From positions 1 to 64,000 of the forward strand of contig JANMYM010000014.1 in assembly GCA_031382085.1 (NCBI GenBank): a stretch of DNA of 64,000 nt, written 5' to 3'. The notes beneath the pieces were generated by a model. The model was not told the DNA's origin. It did no database searches and saw only the letters and a list, made by a program, of their open reading frames with translations. The stretch is from UBA964 sp031382085 (GTDB lineage Bacteria; Pseudomonadota; Gammaproteobacteria; Steroidobacterales; Steroidobacteraceae). Positions within the stretch are counted from its first letter, which is position 1. Every line of letters begins with the position of its first letter. Shown here piece after piece: positions 43,458-52,757 of this stretch. The translations under genes and the position numbers were made by a program.

Positions 43458-44435
43458 ATGCAAACGGACAGAAACTCCAGCTGGGACCACGACCACGTGT
43501 TCGACGCGGGCAACGATGCCGCCGAACGTGGAACGCGGCTCGTCATGTGGATTACCGCCGGCATGATGGTGATCGAGATCGCCGCCGGCTGGTGGTACAA
43601 CTCGATGGCGCTGCTGGCCGACGGCTGGCATATGAGCTCACACGCCGTCGCCATTGGCCTGTCCGCGATGGCCTACGCCACCGCACGCCGCTACTCGAAG
43701 GACCCGCGCTTCGCCTTCGGCACCTGGAAAATAGAGGTACTCGGCGGTTTCGCCAGCGCGATCATCCTGTTAGGTATCGTCGCGACCATCGTTGTCAGTT
43801 CCGTGGAGCGATTCATCGCGCCGCAACCGATCCACTACCAGGAAGCCATTGTCGTCGCCGTCCTGGGACTCATCGTCAACATCGTCTGCGCAATGATTCT
43901 TGGCAAGGCACATCACCATGATCACGCCCAGGAACACACGCATGAGCCGCATCACGACCTCAACCTGAGGTCAGCGTACGTGCATGTCGTTGCCGATTCG
44001 GCCACTTCGGTGCTGGCCATCATCGCGCTCAGCGGCGGATTGTTCTACGGCTGGTCCTGGCTCGATCCGGTGATGGGCATCGTCGGCGCCATCGTGGTCG
44101 CGATCTGGGCTTATGGCTTGATCGTGCAAACCGGCAAAGTGCTGCTCGACCGGGAAATGGATCACCCGGTCGTCGATGAGATCCGCGGCGTGATCGAAAC
44201 GGCTGCCTCAAGCATGCGCGTGACCGACCTGCATGTCTGGCGCGTCGGCAAGAACGTGTATTCCTGCGCACTGACGGTGGTGACGAATGACCCGTCGCTG
44301 ACCCCGGCCGCCATCCGCGAGCGACTTGGCGTGCACGAGGAGATCGTGCACTCGACAATCGAGGTACATCTGTGGCCGAGGAAAGATGCGGCACCCTCTG
44401 CCAATTTGCCTGAACCTGTAGCACGATTGGACTGA
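43458..44435 (+). CDS. Cation diffusion facilitator (DmeF-like) metal exporter
   Basis: A 325-residue inner-membrane antiporter that exports divalent metals such as zinc, cobalt or nickel. Metal-site segments are LLADGWHMSSHAVAIG (helix 2) and AYVHVVADSATSVLAI (helix 5), and a His-rich loop lies between helices 4 and 5 (KAHHHDHAQEHTHEPHHD, about residues 154-172). The C-terminal cytoplasmic domain has LHVWRVGKNVYSCALTVV. The histidine pattern suits the DmeF group (cobalt/nickel), but metal preference is not provable. It is followed 25 bases later by the molybdenum-hydroxylase gene. Confidence 0.92.
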   Translation: MQTDRNSSWDHDHVFDAGNDAAERGTRLVMWITAGMMVIEIAAGWWYNSMALLADGWHMSSHAVAIGLSAMAYATARRYSKDPRFAFGTWKIEVLGGFASAIILLGIVATIVVSSVERFIAPQPIHYQEAIVVAVLGLIVNIVCAMILGKAHHHDHAQEHTHEPHHDLNLRSAYVHVVADSATSVLAIIALSGGLFYGWSWLDPVMGIVGAIVVAIWAYGLIVQTGKVLLDREMDHPVVDEIRGVIETAASSMRVTDLHVWRVGKNVYSCALTVVTNDPSLTPAAIRERLGVHEEIVHSTIEVHLWPRKDAAPSANLPEPVARLD

Positions 44436-44460
44436 ACACCCGCGCTATCGGACCCAGGGG

Positions 44461-46770
44461 ATGACTATGCATTTGACGTCGCCGCAAATGCCGTTGCTGA
44501 TCGCCAACGTCAGCCGGAGGAAGTTTCTGCAGGACGCCTCGACACTTGGCGGTCTGGTGCTGGCAGTTGGATATTCAGACGCAGTGCGCGCCGACAAATT
44601 GCCCAGCTACGGCGCGGAGACGATGCCGCACGGCTGGGTCGACAATCCGCTGGCGTTTGTCGCCATCGGCGAGAACGGCGTTGTTAGCATCGTATGCCAT
44701 CGCTCCGAGATGGGCCAGGGTGTCCGCACCAGCCTGCCGCTGGTGGTCGCCGACGAACTCGAAGCGGACTGGTCGTTGGTGCGCGTCATACAGGCGCCCG
44801 GCGATGAAGTGCGCTACGGCAACCAGGACACCGACGGCTCGCGCAGCCTGCGCCACTTCTTCATGCCGATGCGCCGCTGCGGTGCGGCCGCACGCCAGAT
44901 GCTGGAAGCCGCGGCGGCGGCGCGCTGGCAGGTCGCGGCTGGCGAAGTGCATGCCAGGAACGGCGAGATTGTGCACGCCGCGACCGGCCGGCGGCTCGGC
45001 TACGGCGCGCTTGCCACGGCGGCGGCCCGGCTGCAAGTGCCTGCGGTGGCGGCGCTGCGCCTCAAGAATCGCGCGCAGTTTCGCTATATCGGCAAGGGCA
45101 GGACCCGGCTCGTCGACGGCCAGGACATCGCCGCGGGCAAAGCCCGATACGGCATCGATACACGGCTGCCCGGCATGCTCTACGCGGTGGTCGCGCGACC
45201 GCGGGTGCTGGGCGGCAAGCTTGTTAGCTACGATGCGACCGCTGCGCTCAGGGTCCCGGGCGTGGTGCGCGTCGTGGCCATCGATGCAACTCCCGGACCG
45301 CCCATGTTCAATCCGCTCGGCGGCATTGCGGTGATTGCCCGCAATACCTGGGCCGCCATCCAGGGACGCAGCGCGCTCAAGATCGCCTGGGACGATGGCC
45401 CGCATGCCAGCTATGACTCGGACGCCTACAAGACCACACTCGAAGCTGCGGCGCGCCAGCCCGGCAAAGTTGTGCGTAGTGACGGCGACTACACCGCCGC
45501 TGCGGCGCGTGCCACAAAAATCTTTACGGCCGAATACTATCTGCCGCATCTTGCGCACGCGCCGATGGAACCGCCGACGGCAACCGCGCGGATCACAAAC
45601 GGCAAATGCGAGGTCTGGGGCGGTTTTCAGTCACCGCAGGGCACGCGCGACATGATTGCGAAGCGCCTTGGCCTGCCGGCCGGCAAGGTCACCGTCCAGG
45701 TCACTTTGTTAGGCGGCGGATTTGGCCGCAGGTCCAAGTGCGACTACGGCATCGAAGCGGCGCTGTTGTCGCAGGCGATGGCCGGCCAAGCGGTCAAGGT
45801 CCTCTGGACCCGTGACGATGACCTGCATCACGATTATTTCCACACCGTATCGGTTGAACGCCTGGAAGCCGCGGTGGACGCTCGGGGCCTGCCGGTGGGC
45901 TGGCTGCATCGCACCGTAGCGCCGACAATCGATTCGACCTTTGCCGACGATCCGAAGCTGCAGGCAGGTTACGAACTTGGCATGGGCGTCATCGACGTGC
46001 CGTTCGCCATTCCTAACATTCGCATCGAGAATCCGGAAGCGACCGCGCACACACGCATCGGATGGTTCCGCTCGGTGTCCAATATTCCGCATGCGTTCGC
46101 CATCCAGTCGTTCGTCGCTGAGCTCGCGGCCGCGGCCGGGCGTGATCCCAAGGACTTCCTGCTCGAATTGATCGGCCCTGCGCGCATCGTGACGCTGAAA
46201 ATGCCGGGCGATACCTACAACGATGGCCAGACAGCCGAACGCTACCCGGTGGACGCGGGGCGCCTGCGCGCGGTCACCGAACTCGCCGCACAAAAAGCGG
46301 GCTGGGGCCGGCTACTGCCCAAGGGCAACGGGCTTGGAATCGCGGCGCACTACAGTTTTGACAGCTATGTCGCCGCAGTCGTAGAAGTTTCGGTTGACGC
46401 GCAAGGTGAGCTGAAGATTCCGCGCATCGATATTGCGATCGACTGCGGAGCGACGATTAACCCTGAGCGCGTGCGCTCGCAACTGGAAGGGGCCTGCGTG
46501 ATGGGCGTGAGTGCGGTGCTGTCGGGCGCGATCACCTTCAAGGCGGGTCGCGCGCAGCAGGATAATTTTCACCAGTACGAATTGACGCGCATGCCAGCGG
46601 CGCCGCGCGATGTCCGCGTGCATATCGTGCCTGGCGACTACAACAAACCGCTGGGCGGCGTGGGTGAACCGGGCCTGCCGCCGGTGCTGCCGGCGCTTTG
46701 CAATGCGATCTTTGCAGCCAGTGGCAAGCGCATACGGCAGTTACCGATCGGTAATCAATTGACAGTTTAG
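44461..46770 (+). CDS. Tat-exported molybdenum hydroxylase large subunit (IorB/aldehyde oxidase type)
   Basis: A 769-residue enzyme subunit of the xanthine-oxidase family, most like the isoquinoline 1-oxidoreductase beta group. Tat signal SRRKFLQDASTLGGLVLAV at about residues 19-37. Molybdopterin-binding features include GQDIAAGKARYGIDTRLPG, AHAPMEPPTATARI, GFQSPQGTRDMIAKRLG, LLGGGFGRRSKCDY and the late GVGEPGLPPVLPALCNAI with the catalytic-type Glu. The usual partner, a small [2Fe-2S] subunit, is not next to it, so electrons must leave by another route or a distant gene. ATG 44467 is an alternative start. The S9 peptidase gene follows 20 bases later. Confidence 0.9.
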   Translation: MTMHLTSPQMPLLIANVSRRKFLQDASTLGGLVLAVGYSDAVRADKLPSYGAETMPHGWVDNPLAFVAIGENGVVSIVCHRSEMGQGVRTSLPLVVADELEADWSLVRVIQAPGDEVRYGNQDTDGSRSLRHFFMPMRRCGAAARQMLEAAAAARWQVAAGEVHARNGEIVHAATGRRLGYGALATAAARLQVPAVAALRLKNRAQFRYIGKGRTRLVDGQDIAAGKARYGIDTRLPGMLYAVVARPRVLGGKLVSYDATAALRVPGVVRVVAIDATPGPPMFNPLGGIAVIARNTWAAIQGRSALKIAWDDGPHASYDSDAYKTTLEAAARQPGKVVRSDGDYTAAAARATKIFTAEYYLPHLAHAPMEPPTATARITNGKCEVWGGFQSPQGTRDMIAKRLGLPAGKVTVQVTLLGGGFGRRSKCDYGIEAALLSQAMAGQAVKVLWTRDDDLHHDYFHTVSVERLEAAVDARGLPVGWLHRTVAPTIDSTFADDPKLQAGYELGMGVIDVPFAIPNIRIENPEATAHTRIGWFRSVSNIPHAFAIQSFVAELAAAAGRDPKDFLLELIGPARIVTLKMPGDTYNDGQTAERYPVDAGRLRAVTELAAQKAGWGRLLPKGNGLGIAAHYSFDSYVAAVVEVSVDAQGELKIPRIDIAIDCGATINPERVRSQLEGACVMGVSAVLSGAITFKAGRAQQDNFHQYELTRMPAAPRDVRVHIVPGDYNKPLGGVGEPGLPPVLPALCNAIFAASGKRIRQLPIGNQLTV

Positions 46771-46790
46771 GAACAAAGGCAGGTCCGCAC

Positions 46791-48770
46791 ATGATCATAC
46801 AACGCTGCACTCCCCGTCTGGCTCTCGCCAGTCTGGCCCTGGTCCTGTCTGCCACCGTGCGTGGCGCGCAGGCGCCGGCACCGCAGCCTAACGCCAAGCC
46901 CGCGAGCACCTACTCCGGGCTCGGCGCCGACAGCGTCACACCGGAGATCATTGCCCGGTTTGCGCCGCCGGCGCTCGACCCGCGAGTCAGCCGCCGCATC
47001 CAGAGCATGCTCGACGTCCGCGGTGCTGGTGGCGGCCTGATTACCCGCAACGGCGACCGACTGGTCTTCAGCTGGCGTGTCACCGGCAACTCGCAGGTCT
47101 GGCGCATGGACGGGCCCATGCGCTACCCGATCCAGCTAACAGGCGGCGAAGACAATACGTCGGTCACAGCCATTTCTCCGGACGACAAATGGATCGTCGT
47201 GAATCGCGACGTCGGTGGCCAGGAAAACCCCGGTCTTTATTGGATGGACATCGAAGGCGGCGCGCTGGTTGAGATCCAGCGCAAGGCGAAAGTGCAGACC
47301 GGACTCGCGTTCATTTCCGACGACAGTCGCTGGATCTATTTCACGGCGAATGACATCGATCCGGCGTCGTACGCGATTTACCGCTACGAGAAGGCGACCC
47401 AGAAGCGCGAGCTGCTGTTCAGCCAGCCGGGCATCTGGCAAGTTGCGGATCACCGCGGCAACGAGCTGCTGCTGGCGAAATTGCTCGGCAGTGACCAGTT
47501 TGAGTATTACAGCTACGACCTCGTGACCCGGAAACTCACGCCGCTGTTAGGTCAGGGCGAGAAAGTCCGCTACTCCGCAAGTTTTGGCCGCAAACCCGGC
47601 ACGCTGATCGTGCAGCACGACAAGCGCGGGGATTTCCAGCGGCTGTACGAGTGGCAGGCCGGCCGGGAAACGCCGCTCTCGCCGCAGGTCGCGCACGAGG
47701 TCGACAGCTTCAGCATCGACGACGCGCGGACCCGTATTGCGTACACGATGAACGAGAATGGCTATACCAGATTGCACGTGCTCGACGCGAAAACGTATCA
47801 GGAGCTGCCGCTTCCGGCATTGCCCGACGCGGAAAACGTGTTTGCGGCGGGCATGTCGCGTGACGGGCGCTTCCTGGGTATTGGGATCGATGGCGCGACC
47901 CTGCCACCGACCGTGGCGTTCTACGACTGGAATGCGCAACAGCTGGTGCGCTGGCGCGCGGCATCGACGCCCGAGATCGACACGAAAACGTTCACCGGGG
48001 CGAACCTCGAGACCTATCCGGCGCGCGACGGCACGAAAATCCCGATGTTCGTATGGCGTCCGAAGACCTGCGCCGATTCCTTGTGCCCGGTCGTCGTCGA
48101 ATTTCACGGTGGCCCCGAAGGGCAATCGCAACCCGGTTTCTCGCCCTACTCGCAGATGTTTGTCGACGCCGGATTCATCTTCATCCAGCCTAACGTCCGC
48201 GGCAGCTCGGGTTACGGCAAGCAGTGGCTCGATGCCGACAACGGTCCGAAGCGCCTGGACGTCCTCACCGACATCGAGGACTGCGCGGTATACCTCAGAA
48301 AGGCGTTCGCGAAGGCTGGCAAGGCGCCGAAGATCGGTGTCACCGGCGGTAGCTATGGTGGCTACGCGACGCTGATGGCGATGACGTACTTTGCCGGCAC
48401 CTACGACGCCGGAGTTAGTGAAGTCGGCATTGCGAACCTGGTCACGTTCCTGGAGAACACCGCACCGTACCGCAGGGCGTTGCGCGCCAGCGAATACGGC
48501 GACCCGGCGAAAGACCGCGCGGCGCTGGTCAAGCTGTCGGCGATGACGTACGTGGACCGGGTCAAGGCACCGCTACTGGTGATCCAGGGCGTGAACGATC
48601 CGCGCGTGCCGGTCGGCGAGGCCTTACTGATCCATCAGGCGCTCACGGATCGCGGCGTCCCCAGCGAGCTGATACTTTTCAGCGACGAGGGACACGGCGC
48701 GAGCAAACGCAGCAATCAGGTGTTGTCGATCGGTCACACCATTGCGTTCTTTGAGAAACATCTTAAGTGA
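46791..48770 (+). CDS. S9-family (prolyl oligopeptidase-type) secreted peptidase
   Basis: A 659-residue periplasmic serine peptidase. Signal peptide ends near residue 26 (VRGAQA). An N-terminal beta-propeller (about residues 60-390, with SPDDKWIVVNRD and SDDSRWIYFTAND) precedes the alpha/beta-hydrolase domain with Ser521 in TGGSYGGY, Asp603 in GVNDPRVPV and His635 in DEGHGASK. The oxyanion segment is VEFHGGPEGQSQPGFSPYSQMF. These enzymes remove short peptides or act on acylated amino acids. The following DUF5062 gene overlaps its stop by four bases. Confidence 0.93.
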   Translation: MIIQRCTPRLALASLALVLSATVRGAQAPAPQPNAKPASTYSGLGADSVTPEIIARFAPPALDPRVSRRIQSMLDVRGAGGGLITRNGDRLVFSWRVTGNSQVWRMDGPMRYPIQLTGGEDNTSVTAISPDDKWIVVNRDVGGQENPGLYWMDIEGGALVEIQRKAKVQTGLAFISDDSRWIYFTANDIDPASYAIYRYEKATQKRELLFSQPGIWQVADHRGNELLLAKLLGSDQFEYYSYDLVTRKLTPLLGQGEKVRYSASFGRKPGTLIVQHDKRGDFQRLYEWQAGRETPLSPQVAHEVDSFSIDDARTRIAYTMNENGYTRLHVLDAKTYQELPLPALPDAENVFAAGMSRDGRFLGIGIDGATLPPTVAFYDWNAQQLVRWRAASTPEIDTKTFTGANLETYPARDGTKIPMFVWRPKTCADSLCPVVVEFHGGPEGQSQPGFSPYSQMFVDAGFIFIQPNVRGSSGYGKQWLDADNGPKRLDVLTDIEDCAVYLRKAFAKAGKAPKIGVTGGSYGGYATLMAMTYFAGTYDAGVSEVGIANLVTFLENTAPYRRALRASEYGDPAKDRAALVKLSAMTYVDRVKAPLLVIQGVNDPRVPVGEALLIHQALTDRGVPSELILFSDEGHGASKRSNQVLSIGHTIAFFEKHLK

Positions 48771-49027
48771 AGGAACGCAAACACGAAGCGGCCTTGTTCA
48801 AGGCCGCCCTGCTCGCCGGCGTTCAGTATGCCGAAGGTCGCAAGGCGGCCGTGTTCGAACCCACCGACTCGGCACGTGAGAAGGCGTTGTTCGTGTATCG
48901 CCTGCTGGTGCACGACAAGCTGATCGCGCCGATGCCCGAGGAACAGGTCAGCGAGAAGACCATTCGGCACCGGCTGGCGACCTGGTATGCGCATCAACTG
49001 CCCGTCGGGCATCCGCTGCTCGACTAA
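48767..49027 (+). CDS. DUF5062 family small protein
   Basis: An 86-residue soluble protein. The pattern HEAALFKAALLAGVQYAEGR, FEPTDSAREKALFVYRLLVH, DKLIAPMPEEQ and ATWYAHQLPVGHPLL corresponds to the DUF5062 proteins I remember from marine gammaproteobacteria. The start is GTG 48767, overlapping the peptidase TGA (GTGA), so it is translationally coupled. Function unknown. Its end is close (44 bases) to the convergent PEP carboxylase gene. Confidence 0.7.
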   Translation: MKERKHEAALFKAALLAGVQYAEGRKAAVFEPTDSAREKALFVYRLLVHDKLIAPMPEEQVSEKTIRHRLATWYAHQLPVGHPLLD

Positions 49028-49070
49028 ACAGCGCGGCGTCACTCGTAGCCGCGGCTCGCCGCGTTGGCCA

Positions 49071-51839
49071 CTAGCCGGTGTTGCGCAGACCCGCGGCAAC
49101 GCCGTTGATCGAGATATGAATGCCGAGTTGCACGCGGTCATCGGCGACCGCGGCAGGCGGATGCGCGCGGAACCGTCGCAGCAGCTCGACCTGCAGATGA
49201 TTGATCGGATCGATATACGGAAAGCGATGCTCAATGGATCGGGCCAGCGCCGGGTTCGAAGCCAGGCGCTGTGATTCGCCGGTGAGCAGATTGAGCGCCT
49301 CCTGGGTCCGGTGCCACTCGGCGGTAATGGTCGCGAATATGCGTTTTCCGAGCGCGCGATCCTCAACCAGGTCGACATAGCGGCGCGCGATCGCAAGATC
49401 GCTTTTCGCCAGCACCATGTCCACGTTCGACAGCAGCGTGTGGAAAAACGGCCATTCCCGGTACATACGCTGCAGGAGTTTGAGCTGGCGTGCCCTGACT
49501 TTAGCCGTGGTACCTAACACGGCCACAATCGCGGAGCCGAAACCGTACCAGCCCGGCAGACCAACGCGGCACTGGCCCCAGGAAAAACTCCAGGGAATGG
49601 CGCGCAGATCCGCAATGGCCCGGCCGGCCTTGCGGGAGGCCGGCCGCGAGCCGATATTCAATTCGGCAATCTCGCGAATCGGCGTCGCTGCGTAGAAATA
49701 GTCAGTGAACCCAGGCGTTTCGTACACCAGCTGGCGGTAGGCGGCAAAACTCGCGCGCGACAGCGCCTCGGCGGTCGCGACGAACAACGGCGGCGCGACC
49801 TGCGTCGTGGCTAACAAAGATGCCTCGAGCGTGGCCGCCACCAGTGTCTCGAGATTGCGGCGCCCGATTTCCGGATTGGAATATTTCGAGGCGATGACCT
49901 CGCCCTGCTCGGTCAGGCGCAGCTGGCCGCGGACCGTGCCGGGTGGTTGCGCCAGGATCGCTTCGTAGCTCGGCCCGCCGCCGCGCCCCACAGTGCCGCC
50001 GCGGCCGTGAAACAGGCGCACCGTGATGCCACGGGCATCGCCGCGCGCATCGAACAGGTTCACCAGATCGACTTCGGCGCGGTACAACTCCCAGTTGCTG
50101 GTGAGGAATCCGCCGTCCTTGTTGCTGTCGCTGTAGCCGAGCATGATGTCCTGTACGCCGCCGCTGCGCTTCAGCAACGCCCGCACACCGCGCAGCTGGT
50201 AATAATCACGCATGATCCCGGCGGCATTTCGCAAATCGGCGATCGTTTCAAACAGCGGCACGACGATCAGCGCGGCGCGTCCGGCGCCCTTCAGGCCGCC
50301 GGTCAGCAGACCGCATTCTTTCTGCAGCAGCAGCACCTCTAACAAATCCGAGACACTCTCGGTATGCGAGATAATGTAGTGACGGATCGCCGCGAGTCCC
50401 AAACGGCTGAGCCAGCTTTGTGCGGCTTCAAACACCGCCAGCTCCGACTGTGCGAGCGTACTGTAAGCCACGCCGCGAACACGCAGCGGCCGCACATCAT
50501 CGAGTAGTTGCAGCAGCAGTTGACAGCGCGCGGCCTCCGGGAGCTGCGCGTAGGCGGCCTCCAGCCTTGCCCGCTGCAGCAGTTCGCCGACCACGGCCGC
50601 GTGCACATCGCTGTTCTGGCGCAGATCGAGCGTTGCCAGATGAAAACCAAACACCTGGACCGCGCGCAACAAGGGTTGCAGTCGCAGCAGGCACAAACCC
50701 TCGCCATGATGCTGGCGCAGAGACGTCTCGACGATGCGCAGATCCGCCAGGAATTTGTCCGCGCTTGCATACGCAGGCAGCACCGTCACCGCCCGATGCA
50801 GTGACACCGCGCCGGTCAGCTCCTGCAGCGTCGCGGCCAGTCGCGAGTAGATGCCGATCAGCGCGCGCCGATACGGTTCGTCGGCGCGATGCTCGTTAGT
50901 ATCGGCCGAGCGGTCTGCCAACGCCTGCAATGCCGGCGTCACCGGCACTAACGACGTAGACATCGATAACTCGGCACCCAGCGCATTGACTTCATCGAGG
51001 TAGTGACGTAGAGCCGTCTCGGCCTGGCGCGACAGGGCCCGATTCAACGTGAGCGCGGTGACGTTAGGATTGCCGTCCCGGTCGCCCCCGATCCAGTGGC
51101 CGATGCGCAGGAAAGGCGCCACCTCGCGACCGTCCAACCCCTGCTCGATATCGGCATACAGCCGCGGTACCTGGCTGAAAAAAGTGGCTTGATAATAGGA
51201 CAAGGCATTTTCAATCTCATCAAATACGCTGAGGCTCGCGGTGCGCAGCATGCGCGTTTGCCACAGTTGCGTGATGCGCGCGCGCAAGGCAAGTTCGTTG
51301 TCCAGGCGTTCGCGCTGAGTGCGCAGTTGATCGCGGACGCCGATCAAGTCGGCAATGCGGCGCTCGGCATCGAGGATGCTCTTGCGCTGTACTTCGGTTG
51401 GGTGAGCCGTCAGCACCGGCGAGAGGTACGCGTTTTTCAGCAGTTTGGCGCTGACCTCGGTGCTGACACCGGCGTGCTGCAGGCGCTTGAAGGCGTGCGC
51501 CAGTGAACCGGATTGCGTGTGGCCGAGCTGTTCATGGTGGAGGCGGCGCCGGATGTAGTGACGGTCCTCCGCGATATTCGCGCGATGCGAAAAATAGCTG
51601 AAGGCGCGGATGACGCTGACCGTTTGCTCGTTGCTGAGGTTACGCAGCAGATGATCGAGCGTGCGGCCCGCCGTGGTCTTGCGCTTGAGGCGATATTCAA
51701 CCGACAGAATCCGGATGCGCTCGATCAGCGCGAACGCCGCGCCGCCGTCCTGCTCGCGTATCACATCGCCCAGGATCCGGCCTAACAACCGGATATCTTC
51801 CACCAATGGGCGGTTCTTGGCGGCGGCGACCCGGGTCAC
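49071..51839 (-). CDS. ppc: Phosphoenolpyruvate carboxylase
   Basis: A 922-residue enzyme that fixes bicarbonate onto PEP to make oxaloacetate, refilling the TCA cycle. Signature segments are all present: LTAHPTEVQRKS near the N-terminus, GDRDGNPNVTALT, GYSDSNKDGGFLTSNW, LFHGRGGTVGRGGGPSYEA and the C-terminal RNTG end. Length is normal. The GTG start overlaps the stop of the SMP-30-like gene upstream (GTGA), so it is translationally coupled to it, an unusual position for ppc. All five in-frame TTA leucine codons I could find in it lie in GTTAG words. Confidence 0.96.
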   Translation of the reverse strand: MTRVAAAKNRPLVEDIRLLGRILGDVIREQDGGAAFALIERIRILSVEYRLKRKTTAGRTLDHLLRNLSNEQTVSVIRAFSYFSHRANIAEDRHYIRRRLHHEQLGHTQSGSLAHAFKRLQHAGVSTEVSAKLLKNAYLSPVLTAHPTEVQRKSILDAERRIADLIGVRDQLRTQRERLDNELALRARITQLWQTRMLRTASLSVFDEIENALSYYQATFFSQVPRLYADIEQGLDGREVAPFLRIGHWIGGDRDGNPNVTALTLNRALSRQAETALRHYLDEVNALGAELSMSTSLVPVTPALQALADRSADTNEHRADEPYRRALIGIYSRLAATLQELTGAVSLHRAVTVLPAYASADKFLADLRIVETSLRQHHGEGLCLLRLQPLLRAVQVFGFHLATLDLRQNSDVHAAVVGELLQRARLEAAYAQLPEAARCQLLLQLLDDVRPLRVRGVAYSTLAQSELAVFEAAQSWLSRLGLAAIRHYIISHTESVSDLLEVLLLQKECGLLTGGLKGAGRAALIVVPLFETIADLRNAAGIMRDYYQLRGVRALLKRSGGVQDIMLGYSDSNKDGGFLTSNWELYRAEVDLVNLFDARGDARGITVRLFHGRGGTVGRGGGPSYEAILAQPPGTVRGQLRLTEQGEVIASKYSNPEIGRRNLETLVAATLEASLLATTQVAPPLFVATAEALSRASFAAYRQLVYETPGFTDYFYAATPIREIAELNIGSRPASRKAGRAIADLRAIPWSFSWGQCRVGLPGWYGFGSAIVAVLGTTAKVRARQLKLLQRMYREWPFFHTLLSNVDMVLAKSDLAIARRYVDLVEDRALGKRIFATITAEWHRTQEALNLLTGESQRLASNPALARSIEHRFPYIDPINHLQVELLRRFRAHPPAAVADDRVQLGIHISINGVAAGLRNTG

Positions 51840-52756
51840 TGCACGTTCTCGATCTTCACCACGCTGCCCAAGGCCTGCGGATCATCGGGGTTCTTTACCA
51901 CGGTGACATACAGGTTGCGCTCATCGGGGCCGAAAGCCACGTTGGTCGTGCCCTCGCCCGCCGCGATCGGAAATACATGCAGCAACTTGCCCTCAGGGGA
52001 GATCTTCAGGATCTTGCTGCCCGACCATTGGGCGACAAAGATGTTGCCCTTGCGGTCAATCTTAAGGCTGTCCGGCCCGAGCCACCAGGATGCGACCTTG
52101 TTAGGCGTTAGCACGTTGAGCATCGCGAAATTTGACCTGGCAGCCAGCGAGCCATCGGCGTTGATGGTGAACTTGAGGATGCAATTGCCGACGGTTTCGG
52201 CGACGTACAGCGTCTTCTGGTCCGGAGACACCCCGATACCGTTCGCGTAGTTGAGATCGTTCGCCACCTCGCGCCATTTCTGGCTGCCGGGCGCGCGATA
52301 GAGAATCTTGCCGGCAACGATAGTCGGCAGGCTCTGGTAAGGACCGAACAGCGTTGCGTAGGCGCCGCCATTGGCGGTGACCACGATATCGTTGATGCCG
52401 CCCGCGAACTTGACACCCTTGTCGTCCGCGTCCCAGCGACGTAGTTGTTTGCCGCTCATGTCGAGTTCGAGGATCGCGCCATGATCATCCGTGCAGGCGA
52501 GCAGAAAAGTTTGTTGCTTCGTCAGCGCAAGTCCGTTGTGACCGCAACCTGCCAGCTTGTTGAGTACCGTGATCGACTTGCCGTCCCATCTCGACAGCGT
52601 GCCCGAGATCCATCCCACCCAGTAAAGCGTGCCGTCAACATACAGCGGCCCCTCAGGCCCCAGGACGCCGGTGACCAGCGTCACTTCGCCGGCCGTGGCG
52701 GCCGCGGCTGCGCACGACGCGAGCGCGAGGGCGCAGCCGATTTTGAGCTTCTTCAT
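51836..52756 (-). CDS. SMP-30/gluconolactonase-like secreted beta-propeller
   Basis: A 306-residue protein with a signal peptide (MKKLKIGCALALASCAAAAATA) and six-bladed-propeller repeats: GPEGPLYVDGTLYWVGWISG, NGLALTKQQTFLLACTD, NGIGVSPDQKTLYVAETVGN and NIFVAQWSGSKILKISPEG. These are the marks of the SMP-30/gluconolaconase/strictosidine-synthase superfamily, whose members hydrolyse lactones. The precise substrate is unknown. It lies one base after the LytTR regulator's stop and overlaps ppc by four bases, so the three form one transcript. Confidence 0.85.
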   Translation of the reverse strand: MKKLKIGCALALASCAAAAATAGEVTLVTGVLGPEGPLYVDGTLYWVGWISGTLSRWDGKSITVLNKLAGCGHNGLALTKQQTFLLACTDDHGAILELDMSGKQLRRWDADDKGVKFAGGINDIVVTANGGAYATLFGPYQSLPTIVAGKILYRAPGSQKWREVANDLNYANGIGVSPDQKTLYVAETVGNCILKFTINADGSLAARSNFAMLNVLTPNKVASWWLGPDSLKIDRKGNIFVAQWSGSKILKISPEGKLLHVFPIAAGEGTTNVAFGPDERNLYVTVVKNPDDPQALGSVVKIENVQ

Positions 52757-52757
52757 G

